A stretch of 64,000 nt of DNA from Enterococcus sp. 5H (GCF_028128615.1 NZ_AMDP01000005.1:1-64000), one strand, 5' to 3'. Positions 45,342-54,860 are shown, counted from the stretch's first letter. Numbers and translations are program-made. The notes: generated by a model not told the origin, from the sequence alone.

Positions 45342-45381
45342 AAAAAAACCACTATCCGTCCAATAAATGTGAACATAGTGG
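45342..45381 (-). terminator. Terminator of Xre gene
   Basis: CCACTAT / ATAGTGG hairpin followed by seven T on the minus strand, ~50 bp after the Xre stop. Confidence 0.8.
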
Positions 45382-45429
45382 CCATTCGGTGATTTTATGA
45401 TAACTACTCGCTAAACTAAAAATGACATC

Positions 45430-45633
45430 TTAGGGAAACACGCTATCTACTTGCTCATCTAGCAAACTAGCAATAGCAAAAGCTAACGACATAGACGGTT
45501 TATATTTTCCTTTTTCAATACTTTGGATTGTTTGGATCGAAACATTTACTTTACTTGCTAGTTCTTCTTGTGTAATTTTTTTATCAGTACGTTTTTCTGC
45601 TAAATTGTTACTAGCTTTTATGTTTTTTTTCAC
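45430..45633 (-). CDS. Small Xre-family DNA-binding protein
   Basis: 67 aa, one helix-turn-helix domain (KITQEELASKVNVSIQTIQSIEKGKYKPSMSLAFAIASLL) of the Cro/YozG type. GTG start with AAGGA 7 nt upstream. Such 65-70-aa proteins often pair with a small membrane protein, but none follows here. Confidence 0.9.
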   Translation of the reverse strand: MKKNIKASNNLAEKRTDKKITQEELASKVNVSIQTIQSIEKGKYKPSMSLAFAIASLLDEQVDSVFP

Positions 45634-45858
45634 AGATTATTCCTTCTTTTTTTTTAAATTATGAAAAATACAAATCATTCCCGCTGATTAGTTAATTAAT
45701 TTACAAAAATAAGTATACTAATTTAGTTTTAGTGTGTTATATTCATTACGTAGCGTTAAACTACAAAATTAAAAGTGGCTTTTACTTTTAATTATTACTG
45801 ACTTCTAGCATAAGTAACTTACCAAAAGTTTTTATGAATGCTGGAAGTTCGTTTGATA

Positions 45859-45918
45859 TTATGGAGTTGTGATATGGATATAAGTACCAACTAAGCTAAA
45901 CAATGTAATAATAGACAT
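45859..45918 (-). CDS. 19-aa hydrophobic peptide, candidate Rgg pheromone precursor
   Basis: MSIITLFSLVGTYIHITTP then TAA. AGGAGG lies 8 nt before the ATG, among the best ribosome sites in the window. It is transcribed away from the Rgg-like gene, ATGs 195 bp apart. A promoter (TTCAAA, 17 bp, TGC-TAAAAT extended -10) and a palindrome lie upstream. Known SHP pheromones are 20-23-aa hydrophobic peptides divergent from rgg; this one lacks their Lys-rich start. A leader peptide is the alternative. Confidence 0.6.
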   Translation of the reverse strand: MSIITLFSLVGTYIHITTP

Positions 45919-45948
45919 TACTTTTACCTCCTAACATCTTATATTTTT

Positions 45949-45977
45949 AGTTCTTAAATAATAATTAAATAAGAACT
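45949..45977. promoter_or_regulatory. Palindrome between Rgg-like and peptide genes
   Basis: AGTTCTTA, 13 bp A/T-rich, TAAGAACT. It lies just downstream of the peptide promoter's expected start point, a natural site for a dimeric regulator. Confidence 0.5.
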
Positions 45978-45986
45978 ACAGTTATA

Positions 45987-46015
45987 ATTTTAGCAAACAT
46001 CAAACTCTTTTTGAA
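45987..46015 (-). promoter_or_regulatory. Promoter of 19-aa peptide gene
   Basis: Minus strand TTCAAA, 17 bp, TAAAAT with TGC just before -10. Start expected at about 45980, leaving a ~60-nt leader. Confidence 0.5.
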
Positions 46016-46113
46016 TAAATTATTATTCTAATTGTAAAAATCTCATAAATAAATTTTTATTTTTTTTTTACTGCTATTTTCATGTAAATATTGCATTGAA
46101 AGGAATGAAAACA

Positions 46114-47016
46114 ATGAAAATTCACGAAACCTTGAGAGTTCTGAGAAAAAAAATTGGATTTACACAAAAAGAAATTTTGACTGACGTAGATCCTTCCGTT
46201 TATTCTAGAATTGAAAGTGGAAAACAAGAATTGAAAGTGACTGATTTAAAGAAGATAATGGATACTTTATCTCTTTCACCTAAAGAGGTCTTTTCAAATG
46301 CTCCTTGGGATGAAGAACAACATCACTATCGAACTCTTTTCTCATATTGTGCAGAACATTTGGAAGATAAAAATAAAAAAAAAGAACTACTTGATTATTA
46401 CTTCGAACTCTCAGCGAAAAATAAAAATTTAAGAGAATTATCGAATTATTTTGCATTAAAAAACTTTTTTTCTCAAAAATGGGCCGAAATCAATCCCATC
46501 ACTCCTGAAGAACTAGAAAACGTGTATCAAGTTTTAGCCCATAAAGAGTATTTTCAGCATTATGATTATATTATAATTAGAACGGCTGTACGATTTCTTG
46601 AAAAAGAAAAAACAGATTTACTTATAAAAAAAATTTTTTTATCTCCAAAAATCCAAGCTCCTCTGGTAAATGATTCATCATACTATATTCTTATCAACGC
46701 TGCTACAGCAAGAATTTATGAAAAAGATTATTATCTAGCTAGGAAATATATACAAATAGCGAAAAAACAAGATAAAAACCGAAAAAATCTAAATTATCGA
46801 ATAAACTTAAAATATTTAGAAAATCTATTAGACTATTTAACTGTTGGAGATTATCAATATATGCAGCGTATTCAGGAATATATTCACTTAGTTAAGGATA
46901 TAGGTGATATTGATTTAGCCCGACAGATTAGCACAGATATCAAAATTGTTCTAAACGATATCCCAAATACATTGGACAAAAACAGCCTACCTATTGTGCT
47001 AATTAAAGAATATTAA
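46114..47016 (+). CDS. Rgg/GadR/MutR-like transcriptional regulator
   Basis: 300 aa. N-terminal HTH_3 domain (MKIHETLRVLRKKIGFTQKEILTDVDPSVYSRIESGKQEL, residues ~1-60), then ~240 aa of helical repeats like the peptide-binding C-terminal domain of Rgg and ComR. The start at 46114 has AAAGG ~10 nt upstream. Low-GC, Lys/Asn-rich composition suggests acquired DNA. It faces a short hydrophobic peptide gene. Rgg proteins bind imported peptides and switch target promoters; target genes here are unknown. Confidence 0.78.
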   Translation: MKIHETLRVLRKKIGFTQKEILTDVDPSVYSRIESGKQELKVTDLKKIMDTLSLSPKEVFSNAPWDEEQHHYRTLFSYCAEHLEDKNKKKELLDYYFELSAKNKNLRELSNYFALKNFFSQKWAEINPITPEELENVYQVLAHKEYFQHYDYIIIRTAVRFLEKEKTDLLIKKIFLSPKIQAPLVNDSSYYILINAATARIYEKDYYLARKYIQIAKKQDKNRKNLNYRINLKYLENLLDYLTVGDYQYMQRIQEYIHLVKDIGDIDLARQISTDIKIVLNDIPNTLDKNSLPIVLIKEY

Positions 47017-47040
47017 GCCTTCGTTAATTAAATAAGAAAA

Positions 47041-47082
47041 GTGAGTGAAGTAAAACTAAAGAGTCGTTTTAGCTTCACTCAC
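47041..47082 (+). terminator. Hairpin after Rgg-like gene
   Basis: GTGAGTGAAGTAAAAC / GTTTTAGCTTCACTCAC hairpin 25 bp after the stop; no strong T run. Confidence 0.6.
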
Positions 47083-47184
47083 TACATCTAAATAAACGAT
47101 GAGAAAAAATCAACTACTACAATTTGTTACGATCACATTGTAGTAACTCACGAATAAAATCGTTAATCGATGCTGAACTGTACC

Positions 47185-47338
47185 AAGCGAAAAATGTGCG
47201 TTACCTCCTTTCCCCCCTAAGAATCAAAGGCTTCGGAAATAAGCCGAAATTGCTGTAGAACACAATAAGAACCGAGTTGATGTTGCACAGTACCTACTCG
47301 GTTCTCGGAGCTACACATTTTTGTTTTGGTCTCGCTTT
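47185..47338. repeat. Long modular hairpin element, copy 3
   Basis: On the minus strand it carries GTAGCTCCGAGAA ... AATTTCGGCTTATTTCCGAAG as in copy 1, with a different inner hairpin (GAACCGAGTAGG / ACTCGGTTC). It sits between the convergent Rgg-like and transporter genes. An unused strong ribosome-like site (AAAGGAGG, minus, ~47208) lies at its edge. Confidence 0.65.
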
Positions 47339-47346
47339 TTTCTACA

Positions 47347-48864
47347 TTATTTTCCTAACATTTTATGTTCAACTAAATAGTCATGAGCCACCGTTACTGG
47401 ATCTTTTTGCTCAACATTTACTTGGTAGTTCATGTCACTCATTTCTTCTTCAGTGATTTTACCAACCAATGGTTCAAGCAACTCTTTTAATTCAGGATAT
47501 TTTTCAAGTGTTTCTGCTTTTAGCAGTGGTGCTCCTTGATAAGGTGGAAATAGTTGCTTAGAATCTTCTAAAACGACTAAATCATATTGCTTTAGCTCAC
47601 TATCAGTTGAATAAGCATCCACTACATTGACATCGCCATTATTAATCGCTTGATAGCGAAGCGATGGTTCCATTGACTTCACATCTAGGTTTAAGTTATA
47701 AAGTTTTTGTAAGCCTTTATAGCCATCTTCACGATCAATAAATTCTAGGGTAAAGCCAGCTTTCAATTGATTTTCAACTTTTTTTAGATCTTCAATTGTT
47801 TTTAAATTATTCTCTTCAGCAAATGATCGTTTTACTGCAACGGCATAGGTATTTTGATACAGCATCGGTTCTAAATAGTCCATGTTTTCTTGCGCTTTGA
47901 TTTGATCCCTAGCAGCTTCATAGACCTCTCTCGGATCATTTGATGTGTTTTTATTGTCTTTGATAAATGTTTCAAGAACTGTTCCAGTAAATTCTGGATA
48001 GATATCAATTTCTCCTGATTTTAGTGCGTTAAATAAAAAGCTGGTTTTCCCAAAGTTCGACTTCAAATTGACATGAATATCGCTGTTGCTTTCAATCAGC
48101 TCTTTATACATATTAATCAAAATATCTGGTTCAGCACCTAATTTACCCGCAACAGTGATTTCTTTTTGCTCTGCTTCTTGATGTGTATAGACAAATGATC
48201 CAGCTAATAGAGCAAGTAAAACTAAAAATGCAGTTACAATCCTCTTCACTGTCGCTTTTTCTAACAAATGAATTCCATAGTTAAATAAAACTGCTAAAAT
48301 AGCTGAAGAAATCGCCCCAATCAAGATCAGATAGACATTATTTCGGTCAATTCCTAGTAAAATAAATGTTCCTAAACCGCCTGCGCCAATCAAGGCAGCC
48401 AGTGTTGCTGTACCGATAATCATGACTGTCGCTGTCCGAATTCCTGAAATAATATATGGTAAAGCTAACTGTAGCTCAAACTTCACTAACTTCTCACCCT
48501 TGCTCATACCAAAAGCTTCTGCTGCTTCTTCTAAGGATGGATCGATTTCTGTTAAACCAGTATATGTGTTCTGCAGAATAGGAAATAGTGCATAAATCAC
48601 TAGCGCCACAATTGCTGGCGGACTACCAATACCAATAATCGGGATTAGCAAACCTAGTAGTGCAAGAGACGGAATCGTTTGAAAAATCCCAGTAATTTGT
48701 AGAACCACTTCCGCTACTTTTTTATAATTCGTTAATAAAATCGCTAATGGAATAGCTAAAAGAATCGCAATCAACAATGAAAGTAAGGATAATTGGATAT
48801 GTTCCACAATCGCTTGAATAAAGTCTTCTTTTCGTGCAACTAATGTTTCTATCAATTTATTCAT
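47347..48864 (-). CDS. ABC importer permease fused to substrate-binding protein (OpuC/EgtU type)
   Basis: 505 aa. N-terminal permease domain (~1-210, five to six helices, [24 protein letters not shown] coupling loop), a further membrane helix (~210-230), then an extracellular binding domain (~238-505) of the betaine/choline type ([43 protein letters not shown]). Fusions of this kind import glycine betaine, choline, carnitine or, as EgtU in Streptococcus pneumoniae, ergothioneine; the ligand cannot be set by eye. Start at 48864 with AAGGTGG upstream; overlaps the ATPase gene by 8 bp. Confidence 0.88.
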   Translation of the reverse strand: MNKLIETLVARKEDFIQAIVEHIQLSLLSLLIAILLAIPLAILLTNYKKVAEVVLQITGIFQTIPSLALLGLLIPIIGIGSPPAIVALVIYALFPILQNTYTGLTEIDPSLEEAAEAFGMSKGEKLVKFELQLALPYIISGIRTATVMIIGTATLAALIGAGGLGTFILLGIDRNNVYLILIGAISSAILAVLFNYGIHLLEKATVKRIVTAFLVLLALLAGSFVYTHQEAEQKEITVAGKLGAEPDILINMYKELIESNSDIHVNLKSNFGKTSFLFNALKSGEIDIYPEFTGTVLETFIKDNKNTSNDPREVYEAARDQIKAQENMDYLEPMLYQNTYAVAVKRSFAEENNLKTIEDLKKVENQLKAGFTLEFIDREDGYKGLQKLYNLNLDVKSMEPSLRYQAINNGDVNVVDAYSTDSELKQYDLVVLEDSKQLFPPYQGAPLLKAETLEKYPELKELLEPLVGKITEEEMSDMNYQVNVEQKDPVTVAHDYLVEHKMLGK

Positions 48865-49828
48865 CTGACTGACCACCTTTTTCCATCTTGGTCTCTAAAA
48901 ACTGTAAAATTGAACGTTCGGTGATTTGTCCAAGGTATTTCTCATCATCAACTATCGTGATACTTGAACCTGAAACAAGCAAGCGAATTACTTCTGTAAC
49001 TGATGTTTCTAAGGTTACAGTAGCTTCACTAGTCATTTGATTCTCTATTACAAAACCTAATTCAACCAGATCTTTTACTGTATAACTTGATAATGCCGGC
49101 TGTTCTTGCTGGAAAAATTGGGCCACAAATTCATTGGCTGGATTGCTGCGTATTTTTTCGGGTGTGTCTGTTTGAACAATTTTTCCATCTTTCATTACAC
49201 AAATCCGGTCACCTAAAAGTAAGGCTTCATTCATATCATGTGTTACAAATACAACTGTACTTGCTAATTCTTTATGCAAATCCTTAATCAGCAGTTGTAA
49301 CTGTCCACGAGAAATTGGATCTAATGCACTAAATGGTTCGTCCATTAAAATAATATCGGGTTTGGCTGCAATCGCTCGTAAAATACCGATTCGCTGCTGT
49401 TCTCCACCAGATAATTCAGCTGGTTTTCTCTGTAAATATTCTGCTGGAGGCAAGCTAACTTTTCGCAGTAATTCTTCCGTGCGTTCACGCCGTTTAGCTT
49501 TATCCCAGCGCTTCATTTCTGGAATCAACTCAATATTTTCAGCTACTGTTAAATTGGGAAACAGCGCAATTTGTTGAAGAACGTAACCAATCGTTAAGCG
49601 TAATTCTTTTAAATTGTAATCGATCAAACGTTTGTTATTGAAATAAATATCTCCATCTGTCGGCTCAATTAAGCGATTAATCATTTTTAAAGTTGTTGTT
49701 TTCCCGCTACCGCTCGGGCCCACCAATACAAAAAATTCGCCTTCTTCAATGGCTATATCGAAGTCTTCCAAAACTAATTGGTCATTATATTTTTTAGAAA
49801 CTTTTTGGAAATTAATCATTTTAGTCAC
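48857..49828 (-). CDS. ABC importer ATPase with CBS domain (OpuCA/EgtUA type)
   Basis: 323 aa. Walker [10 protein letters not shown] (~37-45), ABC signature [16 protein letters not shown] (~144), Walker [14 protein letters not shown] (~164), His VTHDMNEAL (~199). C-terminal CBS-like part (~240-320) as in OpuA/OpuC ATPases, where it senses ionic strength or c-di-AMP. First gene of a two-gene operon with the permease-binding protein fusion. Confidence 0.92.
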   Translation of the reverse strand: MTKMINFQKVSKKYNDQLVLEDFDIAIEEGEFFVLVGPSGSGKTTTLKMINRLIEPTDGDIYFNNKRLIDYNLKELRLTIGYVLQQIALFPNLTVAENIELIPEMKRWDKAKRRERTEELLRKVSLPPAEYLQRKPAELSGGEQQRIGILRAIAAKPDIILMDEPFSALDPISRGQLQLLIKDLHKELASTVVFVTHDMNEALLLGDRICVMKDGKIVQTDTPEKIRSNPANEFVAQFFQQEQPALSSYTVKDLVELGFVIENQMTSEATVTLETSVTEVIRLLVSGSSITIVDDEKYLGQITERSILQFLETKMEKGGQSDE

Positions 49829-49941
49829 CTCGTTTTATTTATATTCATATCTTGTATATTCATGGTCAAATTTTAAATACGTCTATAAGTATACTTGATA
49901 ATGTCATTTGTTTCTAACGACTTGATTTCATTGTACACAAA

Positions 49942-49968
49942 AAAACCTGACAACTGTCTGTCAGGTTT
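49942..49968 (-). terminator. Terminator of pepV
   Basis: AACCTGACA / TGTCAGGTT hairpin with a T run on the minus strand, 18 bp after the pepV stop. Confidence 0.88.
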
Positions 49969-49985
49969 TAGTAAAAATAGTTATT

Positions 49986-51401
49986 TTATTTTGCCAAACG
50001 ATAAATCGCATCTGCATAAATAGCCGTTGCACGGAATAGATCATCTAACGCCATAAATTCATTCGCTTGGTGCATTGTATCTGTATAACCTGGGAACATT
50101 GCACCATAAGCTACACCACGTTTTAATAAACGTCCGTAAGTTCCACCGCCGATAATTTGTTCATGTCCTTTTTGACCTGTATGATCTTCGTACACTTGCA
50201 GTAATGTTTCAACCAACGGATCATCAATTGGTACATAATGTGGTGCTTGGTTACGGTCACCTTGTGCGGCAGTTGCGTTTTCACCAACTGTTTTTTGCAC
50301 TTTTGCTTGTAATTCTTCTGCTGATGTTCCTTTTGGATAACGGAAGTTTAAGGTCACTAAGCTGTTTTCTGGATTAGCAGGATCAAAGTCGACAATACCA
50401 GCATTCATTGTTAATTTGCCCATTTTTTCATCTTCAAATGCAGTTCCTAATTTTTCACCGTAGAAATCTTCGTGAACGAATTCTGCTAATGTATTGATGA
50501 AACTATATGCGCCTTCAGCAAAGCTGTAATTATTTAAGAAAGTCGCTAAAAATGTAGCTGCATTAATTCCTGATTGAGGGCTGGCACCGTGTGCACCTTT
50601 ACCAACAACATGGAATGTAACTGTTTTGTCTGAAAGCTCTGCATGTCCTGAAATTTTTTGTTCTTCTTTAATAAATGTTTCAAATGATGCTGTTAGAGAT
50701 GCTGCATCGTCTGCTGAAGCAGCTGTTACGATTGCCGTTGCAGTTCCAGGAACCATATTTTCACGTAAACCAGATTTAAAGCTAACTAATTGATAGTCCG
50801 TACCATTTCCACCTTTAAAAGTTAAGCGGATTGTCACATTTCCTTTTTCACCGTTGATGATTGGAAACTCTGCGTCTGGAGAAAAACCAAAGTCAGGAGC
50901 TTCTTCATGTTGGAAGTAATAATCCATATCGCCCCAGCCGCTTTCTTCGTCACTACCAACGACAAAACGAACTTTTTTAGATAATGGCAAACCTAAGTCT
51001 TTAATGATTTTTAAACCATAGTAAGCTGCCATACTTGGTCCTTTATCATCACTTGAACCACGAGCAAAGATTTTTCCATCTTTAATCACTGGTTCATAAG
51101 GATCTGTGTCCCAACCATCACCAGCAGGTACCACATCCATATGACCAAAAATACCGAGTGTTTCATCGCCTTCACCGTATTCAATATGTCCAGCATAATT
51201 ATCTACGTTTTTTACAGTAAAGCCATCACGTTCGCCATATGCCAACATATGTTTTAATCCAGCAACTGGACCAGGTCCAAAAGGAGCATCTGCTGTTACT
51301 TTCGAATCATCACGTTCACTGTTGATACGTAATAAGCTTTGTAAATCTTCTAGTAGTGCATCTTTACGTGCTTCTACTTCTTTTTGCCAATCAATTGTCA
51401 T
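49986..51401 (-). CDS. pepV: Dipeptidase PepV (M20)
   Basis: 471-aa cytosolic zinc dipeptidase. Metal and catalytic motifs GHMDVVPAGDGW, SSDDKGPSMAAYYGLK (bridging Asp), GSDEESGWGDMDYYF (catalytic Glu pair) and the late HYVPIDDP/GGTYGRLL region; lid domain in the middle. The ATG at 51401 has GGAG 8 nt upstream. Probably monocistronic. Confidence 0.95.
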   Translation of the reverse strand: MTIDWQKEVEARKDALLEDLQSLLRINSERDDSKVTADAPFGPGPVAGLKHMLAYGERDGFTVKNVDNYAGHIEYGEGDETLGIFGHMDVVPAGDGWDTDPYEPVIKDGKIFARGSSDDKGPSMAAYYGLKIIKDLGLPLSKKVRFVVGSDEESGWGDMDYYFQHEEAPDFGFSPDAEFPIINGEKGNVTIRLTFKGGNGTDYQLVSFKSGLRENMVPGTATAIVTAASADDAASLTASFETFIKEEQKISGHAELSDKTVTFHVVGKGAHGASPQSGINAATFLATFLNNYSFAEGAYSFINTLAEFVHEDFYGEKLGTAFEDEKMGKLTMNAGIVDFDPANPENSLVTLNFRYPKGTSAEELQAKVQKTVGENATAAQGDRNQAPHYVPIDDPLVETLLQVYEDHTGQKGHEQIIGGGTYGRLLKRGVAYGAMFPGYTDTMHQANEFMALDDLFRATAIYADAIYRLAK

Positions 51402-51560
51402 TTTAGTCACTCCAATTCATTATTCTACCTTTTCATCATACCACTAACTAAGCTAAAAGAAAAAGGCAGGAACAACTTTTTTCTTTTAGATATTGATTCT
51501 TTTTTGCCGTTCTAAAGAAATCGATTTATACTAAAGTAAAACATTGAGGGAGATAAATTA

Positions 51561-52418
51561 ATGAATAAACTGACAGAAGAAAATTTACGTGCTGTTATCC
51601 ATCCGCGACCTCAACAATCTCATAAAGGAAGCTTTGGACGAGCTGTGTTGATTGGCGGAAATGAAACATATGGCGGTGCAATTATTATGAGTGCTGAAGC
51701 TGTCGTTAAATCTGGTGCTGGTTTGGTATCCGTTGTTACACCAGAAAAAAACCAAGTGGCTCTTCATGTGCGACTTCCTGAGGCAATGGTTTTAGATTGG
51801 GATAAACAAGAGCAGCTTTTAGATCTCCTTGAAACGGCAAATGTTATTTTAATCGGACCTGGTCTTGGTTTAGACGATGCCGCAAACAACCTTTTATCGA
51901 CAGTATTAGCTCATCAAAAACAACAACAATGGTTAGTAATCGATGGTTCTGCAATCACTTTATTTGCTGATAAAAATCACTCATTAAAATTTCCAGAAAC
52001 AGTTGTTTTTACGCCCCACCAAATGGAATGGCAACGACTAAGCGGTATCAATATTCCCGATCAAAATGAAATAGCTAACACAGCCGTTCAAAAAAAGTTA
52101 GGCGCGACGATTGTTTTAAAAAGTCATCGAACTGAAATTTATTCGGCGAAAACTTCATACCGTAATTCCCTAGGTACACCAGCAATGGCAACCGGTGGTA
52201 TGGGAGATACTTTAGCTGGAATTATTACAGGGTTTCTTGCACAATTTCCAGAAAAAGAGGCAGCTATTTGCGCAGCAGTTTATCTGCATAGCTTAATCGG
52301 AGAAGACTTAGGAGCAGAGCGTTTCGTGGTGTTACCTACGGAAATCAGCCAACATCTAGCATTTTATATGAAAAAGTTTGAACAACTTTATAAAAAAACA
52401 TCGGAAAGTCCATCTTAG
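51561..52418 (+). CDS. nnrD: ADP-dependent NAD(P)H-hydrate dehydratase
   Basis: 285-aa YjeF C-terminal/ribokinase-like repair enzyme that restores damaged NAD(P)H hydrates. SHKGSFGRAVLIGGNETYGGA (~20-40), GPGLG (~98) and ATGGMGDTLAGIITGFLAQ (~211; catalytic Asp). Stand-alone, without the epimerase domain. Its last 4 bp overlap the 3' end of the convergent tetR-type gene, and the terminator sits in both coding ends. Confidence 0.95.
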   Translation: MNKLTEENLRAVIHPRPQQSHKGSFGRAVLIGGNETYGGAIIMSAEAVVKSGAGLVSVVTPEKNQVALHVRLPEAMVLDWDKQEQLLDLLETANVILIGPGLGLDDAANNLLSTVLAHQKQQQWLVIDGSAITLFADKNHSLKFPETVVFTPHQMEWQRLSGINIPDQNEIANTAVQKKLGATIVLKSHRTEIYSAKTSYRNSLGTPAMATGGMGDTLAGIITGFLAQFPEKEAAICAAVYLHSLIGEDLGAERFVVLPTEISQHLAFYMKKFEQLYKKTSESPS

Positions 52419-52428
52419 CTTTCCGATG
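52399..52428. terminator. Bidirectional terminator inside overlapping 3' ends
   Basis: CATCGGAAAG / CTTTCCGATG hairpin with T runs on both strands. It overlaps the last codons of nnrD (plus) and of the TetR gene (minus). Confidence 0.88.
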
Positions 52429-53065
52429 TTTTTTTCATTAAAAATCCGTTTTGTAAAATATTCATATAAATTTCAGCTCGTTCAGCTAAAAACTGCAGTT
52501 GTTTTATTTCAGTTATTTCTGGATGAGTATTCAAATAATACAAACTCTCTGTATAGATTTGATGAAATACTCCTGAAACTAATTGCACTACATCTTGTTC
52601 AGTGATGTCAGCTTTTATGGGTAATTGTTTAACAATATTTTGAAATAGTTTATTTGCTGATTCCATATTTTGTTCCAGATAAAGAGATAACTTCATTTGA
52701 ATTTCTTTCGGTAGCGTTTCTTTTTCAGCATAAGCTGAAATTAAAAGATGGATATACTCTGGATATTTTTGTTCTAATTTTAGTTTATGCTGCGTGGAAA
52801 CAACAACAACTTCGACTAAATCTGTATAATTTTTTAAAAATAAATCTTGAGACTGCTCGTTCAAAAAATCGATAACATGGCTGATTGTTTTTTCATATAA
52901 TACTTGTTTCTTACCAAAATAATGGAAGATCAAACCTTTAGAAACTTCTGCTTCAACTGCAATTTTATCGGTACTGGCTTTTTGATAACCGCCAGCTGCA
53001 AATTGAACCAGAGCTGCCTGTAAAATTCGTTCATATTTTTCTTGATCGATATGGATCTCTTTCAC
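52415..53065 (-). CDS. TetR family repressor of the adjacent ABC exporter
   Basis: 216 aa. N-terminal HTH (KASTDKIAVEAEVSKGLIFHYFGKKQVLYE, ~25-54) and a variable helical ligand domain. Last gene of ATPase - permease - tetR, with 1-4 bp overlaps. A perfect 18-bp palindrome at 54787-54804 before the ATPase gene is its likely operator, so the operon would be self-regulated. Inducer unknown. Confidence 0.88.
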   Translation of the reverse strand: MKEIHIDQEKYERILQAALVQFAAGGYQKASTDKIAVEAEVSKGLIFHYFGKKQVLYEKTISHVIDFLNEQSQDLFLKNYTDLVEVVVVSTQHKLKLEQKYPEYIHLLISAYAEKETLPKEIQMKLSLYLEQNMESANKLFQNIVKQLPIKADITEQDVVQLVSGVFHQIYTESLYYLNTHPEITEIKQLQFLAERAEIYMNILQNGFLMKKTSES

Positions 53066-53886
53066 TAAATTTTCAGATCCTTCCGTTGATAAACCAGATA
53101 AGTTCCACCTAAAAACAACACAATTCCACCGACTAAAACACTAACATTTCCTACTGACAAACCATTTTCAAGTATGTTGCTTGGAATCCCCATATGAGTT
53201 GGAGAAATATTTTTTGCCCAGCTAAATGAGCTATTTAAATCAGAAAACACTCCAACCAAGTAAAACCCAAACACAATCCCTAGTGAAACACTGGTACTTT
53301 GTTTACTCGATTTTAAGAAGGTAGAAATGAAAAAACCAAAAGCTAGGAAAAATAGCAATACTAAACTATCTTGAAGAAAAATTTTGCTAATTTCTTTTGT
53401 GATCGTCGCAACTGAATCACTTGATTGACGATAAATTAACGTTGAACCAAGCGAAACCCCAAATGAAACGAGCCAAAAAATAGCCAAGATAACCAAGTTT
53501 GCTCCAAGCTTACTCGTCACTAAACCTTTTCGAGTCACAGGCTGTGCATATAAAAACTCAATCGTACCATCTGTCTCTTCTTTAATCAAAGCCTGACTGC
53601 CCAGCATCATCGCATAGATGGAAGCTGCTAAAAACATATACTGAAAGAAATATGCAAAAAATCCCGTAGCTACTAAAAAGCTTGTTTGCCCCGCTACACT
53701 AATATTAAATGTCTTTAATAACGATGGTGATAACCCAGACATTTTAGCATCCAGCAAATCCTTCATCGCTGAGCTATGCATCTGAGGATAGACCGCACTA
53801 AAACCAAAAATGATGACCGCAAACAAAACCATCCAAATAATTAATCCTTTAATTAACGACTTACTTTCAATTTTAGCTGCAATCAT
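53065..53886 (-). CDS. ABC-2 type exporter permease
   Basis: 273 aa with six membrane helices (~15-32, 55-85, 120-150, 165-190, 200-215, 240-262) and the ABC-2 motif EETDGTIEFLYAQPVTRKGLVTSKL after helix 2. Partner of the ATPase encoded just upstream (4-bp overlap). Likely exports a drug, lipid or peptide; substrate unknown. Confidence 0.88.
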   Translation of the reverse strand: MIAAKIESKSLIKGLIIWMVLFAVIIFGFSAVYPQMHSSAMKDLLDAKMSGLSPSLLKTFNISVAGQTSFLVATGFFAYFFQYMFLAASIYAMMLGSQALIKEETDGTIEFLYAQPVTRKGLVTSKLGANLVILAIFWLVSFGVSLGSTLIYRQSSDSVATITKEISKIFLQDSLVLLFFLAFGFFISTFLKSSKQSTSVSLGIVFGFYLVGVFSDLNSSFSWAKNISPTHMGIPSNILENGLSVGNVSVLVGGIVLFLGGTYLVYQRKDLKI

Positions 53887-54770
53887 TTGCCGTCTCCTCC
53901 TTCATACAATGCCATAAACTGATCTTCTAATTCAGGATTAGTAATCGTAAAGTCTTGAATAGATTTATCTGTTAACAAAGGTAAAATCTCATGGATATCC
54001 CCTTCATAAAACAAACGTGTCTCATTACCTTGATGTTTTAAAATAGCTGCACCGATCTTTTCAAATAGTGACAGCGGAATATGATCACCAATCAAGGTAA
54101 TCACTTTTCCTAAAGATTTTTCTTTTGAAATATCCTCAATTGTTATGATCTTACCTTCTCTTATGAATGCTGCTCGCTGCGCATGTTGTTGGATTTCATT
54201 TAAATCATGACTCGATAAAAAAATTGTCATTCCATTTTTATTGTATTTTCGTAACTCTTCAAATAGTCGATGTTGCACAAGTGGGTCTAAACCATTAGTC
54301 GGTTCATCTAAAATCAATAGTTCAGGATTCGGTAAAATTCCAGCAATTATAGCGATTTTCTTTTTATTCCCAAGAGATAACTCAGACATTTTTTTCTGTG
54401 CATCAATATCAAATAATTCGATAAAATAATCAATTTGTTGTTTACTGTTTTTTATCTGATGAAACTCAGCTACGTATTTCAGTACATCAAGTGTTGTCAT
54501 ATTCGGATAAAAACGAACATCACTAGAGACATAGCCCGTCCGTTTACGAATTTCTTTCACATCTTTAATACTATCTAAACCAAGTAAAGTCGAACTCCCT
54601 TGATCCGGATAAATAAAATTCAGCATCGCTTTTATCGTTGTCGATTTCCCTGCACCGTTCGGACCAATAAAACCATAAATTTCCCCTTTTTCTACAGTTA
54701 AATCAACATGGTCAATCGCAGGTTTCTTTTTATACAGCTTGGTTAGCCCTTTGATCTCAATGGCTTTCAT
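53883..54770 (-). CDS. ABC exporter ATP-binding protein
   Basis: 295 aa. Walker A GPNGAGKSTTIKAM (~34), signature LSLGNKKKIAIIAG (~128), Walker B LLILDEPTNGLDPL (~150), His LSSHDLNEIQ (~185), C-terminal extension typical of ABC-2 exporters. The ATG at 54770 has GGAGG upstream; an in-frame start at 54788 would overlap the operator. First gene of the TetR-controlled operon. Confidence 0.92.
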   Translation of the reverse strand: MKAIEIKGLTKLYKKKPAIDHVDLTVEKGEIYGFIGPNGAGKSTTIKAMLNFIYPDQGSSTLLGLDSIKDVKEIRKRTGYVSSDVRFYPNMTTLDVLKYVAEFHQIKNSKQQIDYFIELFDIDAQKKMSELSLGNKKKIAIIAGILPNPELLILDEPTNGLDPLVQHRLFEELRKYNKNGMTIFLSSHDLNEIQQHAQRAAFIREGKIITIEDISKEKSLGKVITLIGDHIPLSLFEKIGAAILKHQGNETRLFYEGDIHEILPLLTDKSIQDFTITNPELEDQFMALYEGGDGK

Positions 54771-54786
54771 ATCAATACTCCTCCTC

Positions 54787-54804
54787 ATTGACTAGTTAGT
54801 CAAT
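54787..54804. promoter_or_regulatory. TetR operator palindrome
   Basis: ATTGACTAGTTAGTCAAT, a perfect 18-bp inverted repeat 17-34 bp before the ATPase start codon. Position and symmetry fit autoregulation by the operon's TetR protein. Confidence 0.78.
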
Positions 54805-54860
54805 TGAAGTATACATCCCTTAGAATCTTTAGTCAAAAAAAGCACTTATAAATTAGTAAA

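Noticed and set aside
47195-47215. Strong AAAGGAGG ribosome-like site on the minus strand
   Set aside because: No ATG, GTG or TTG follows at usable distance; the nearest frame ends after about ten codons. Treated as part of the hairpin element.
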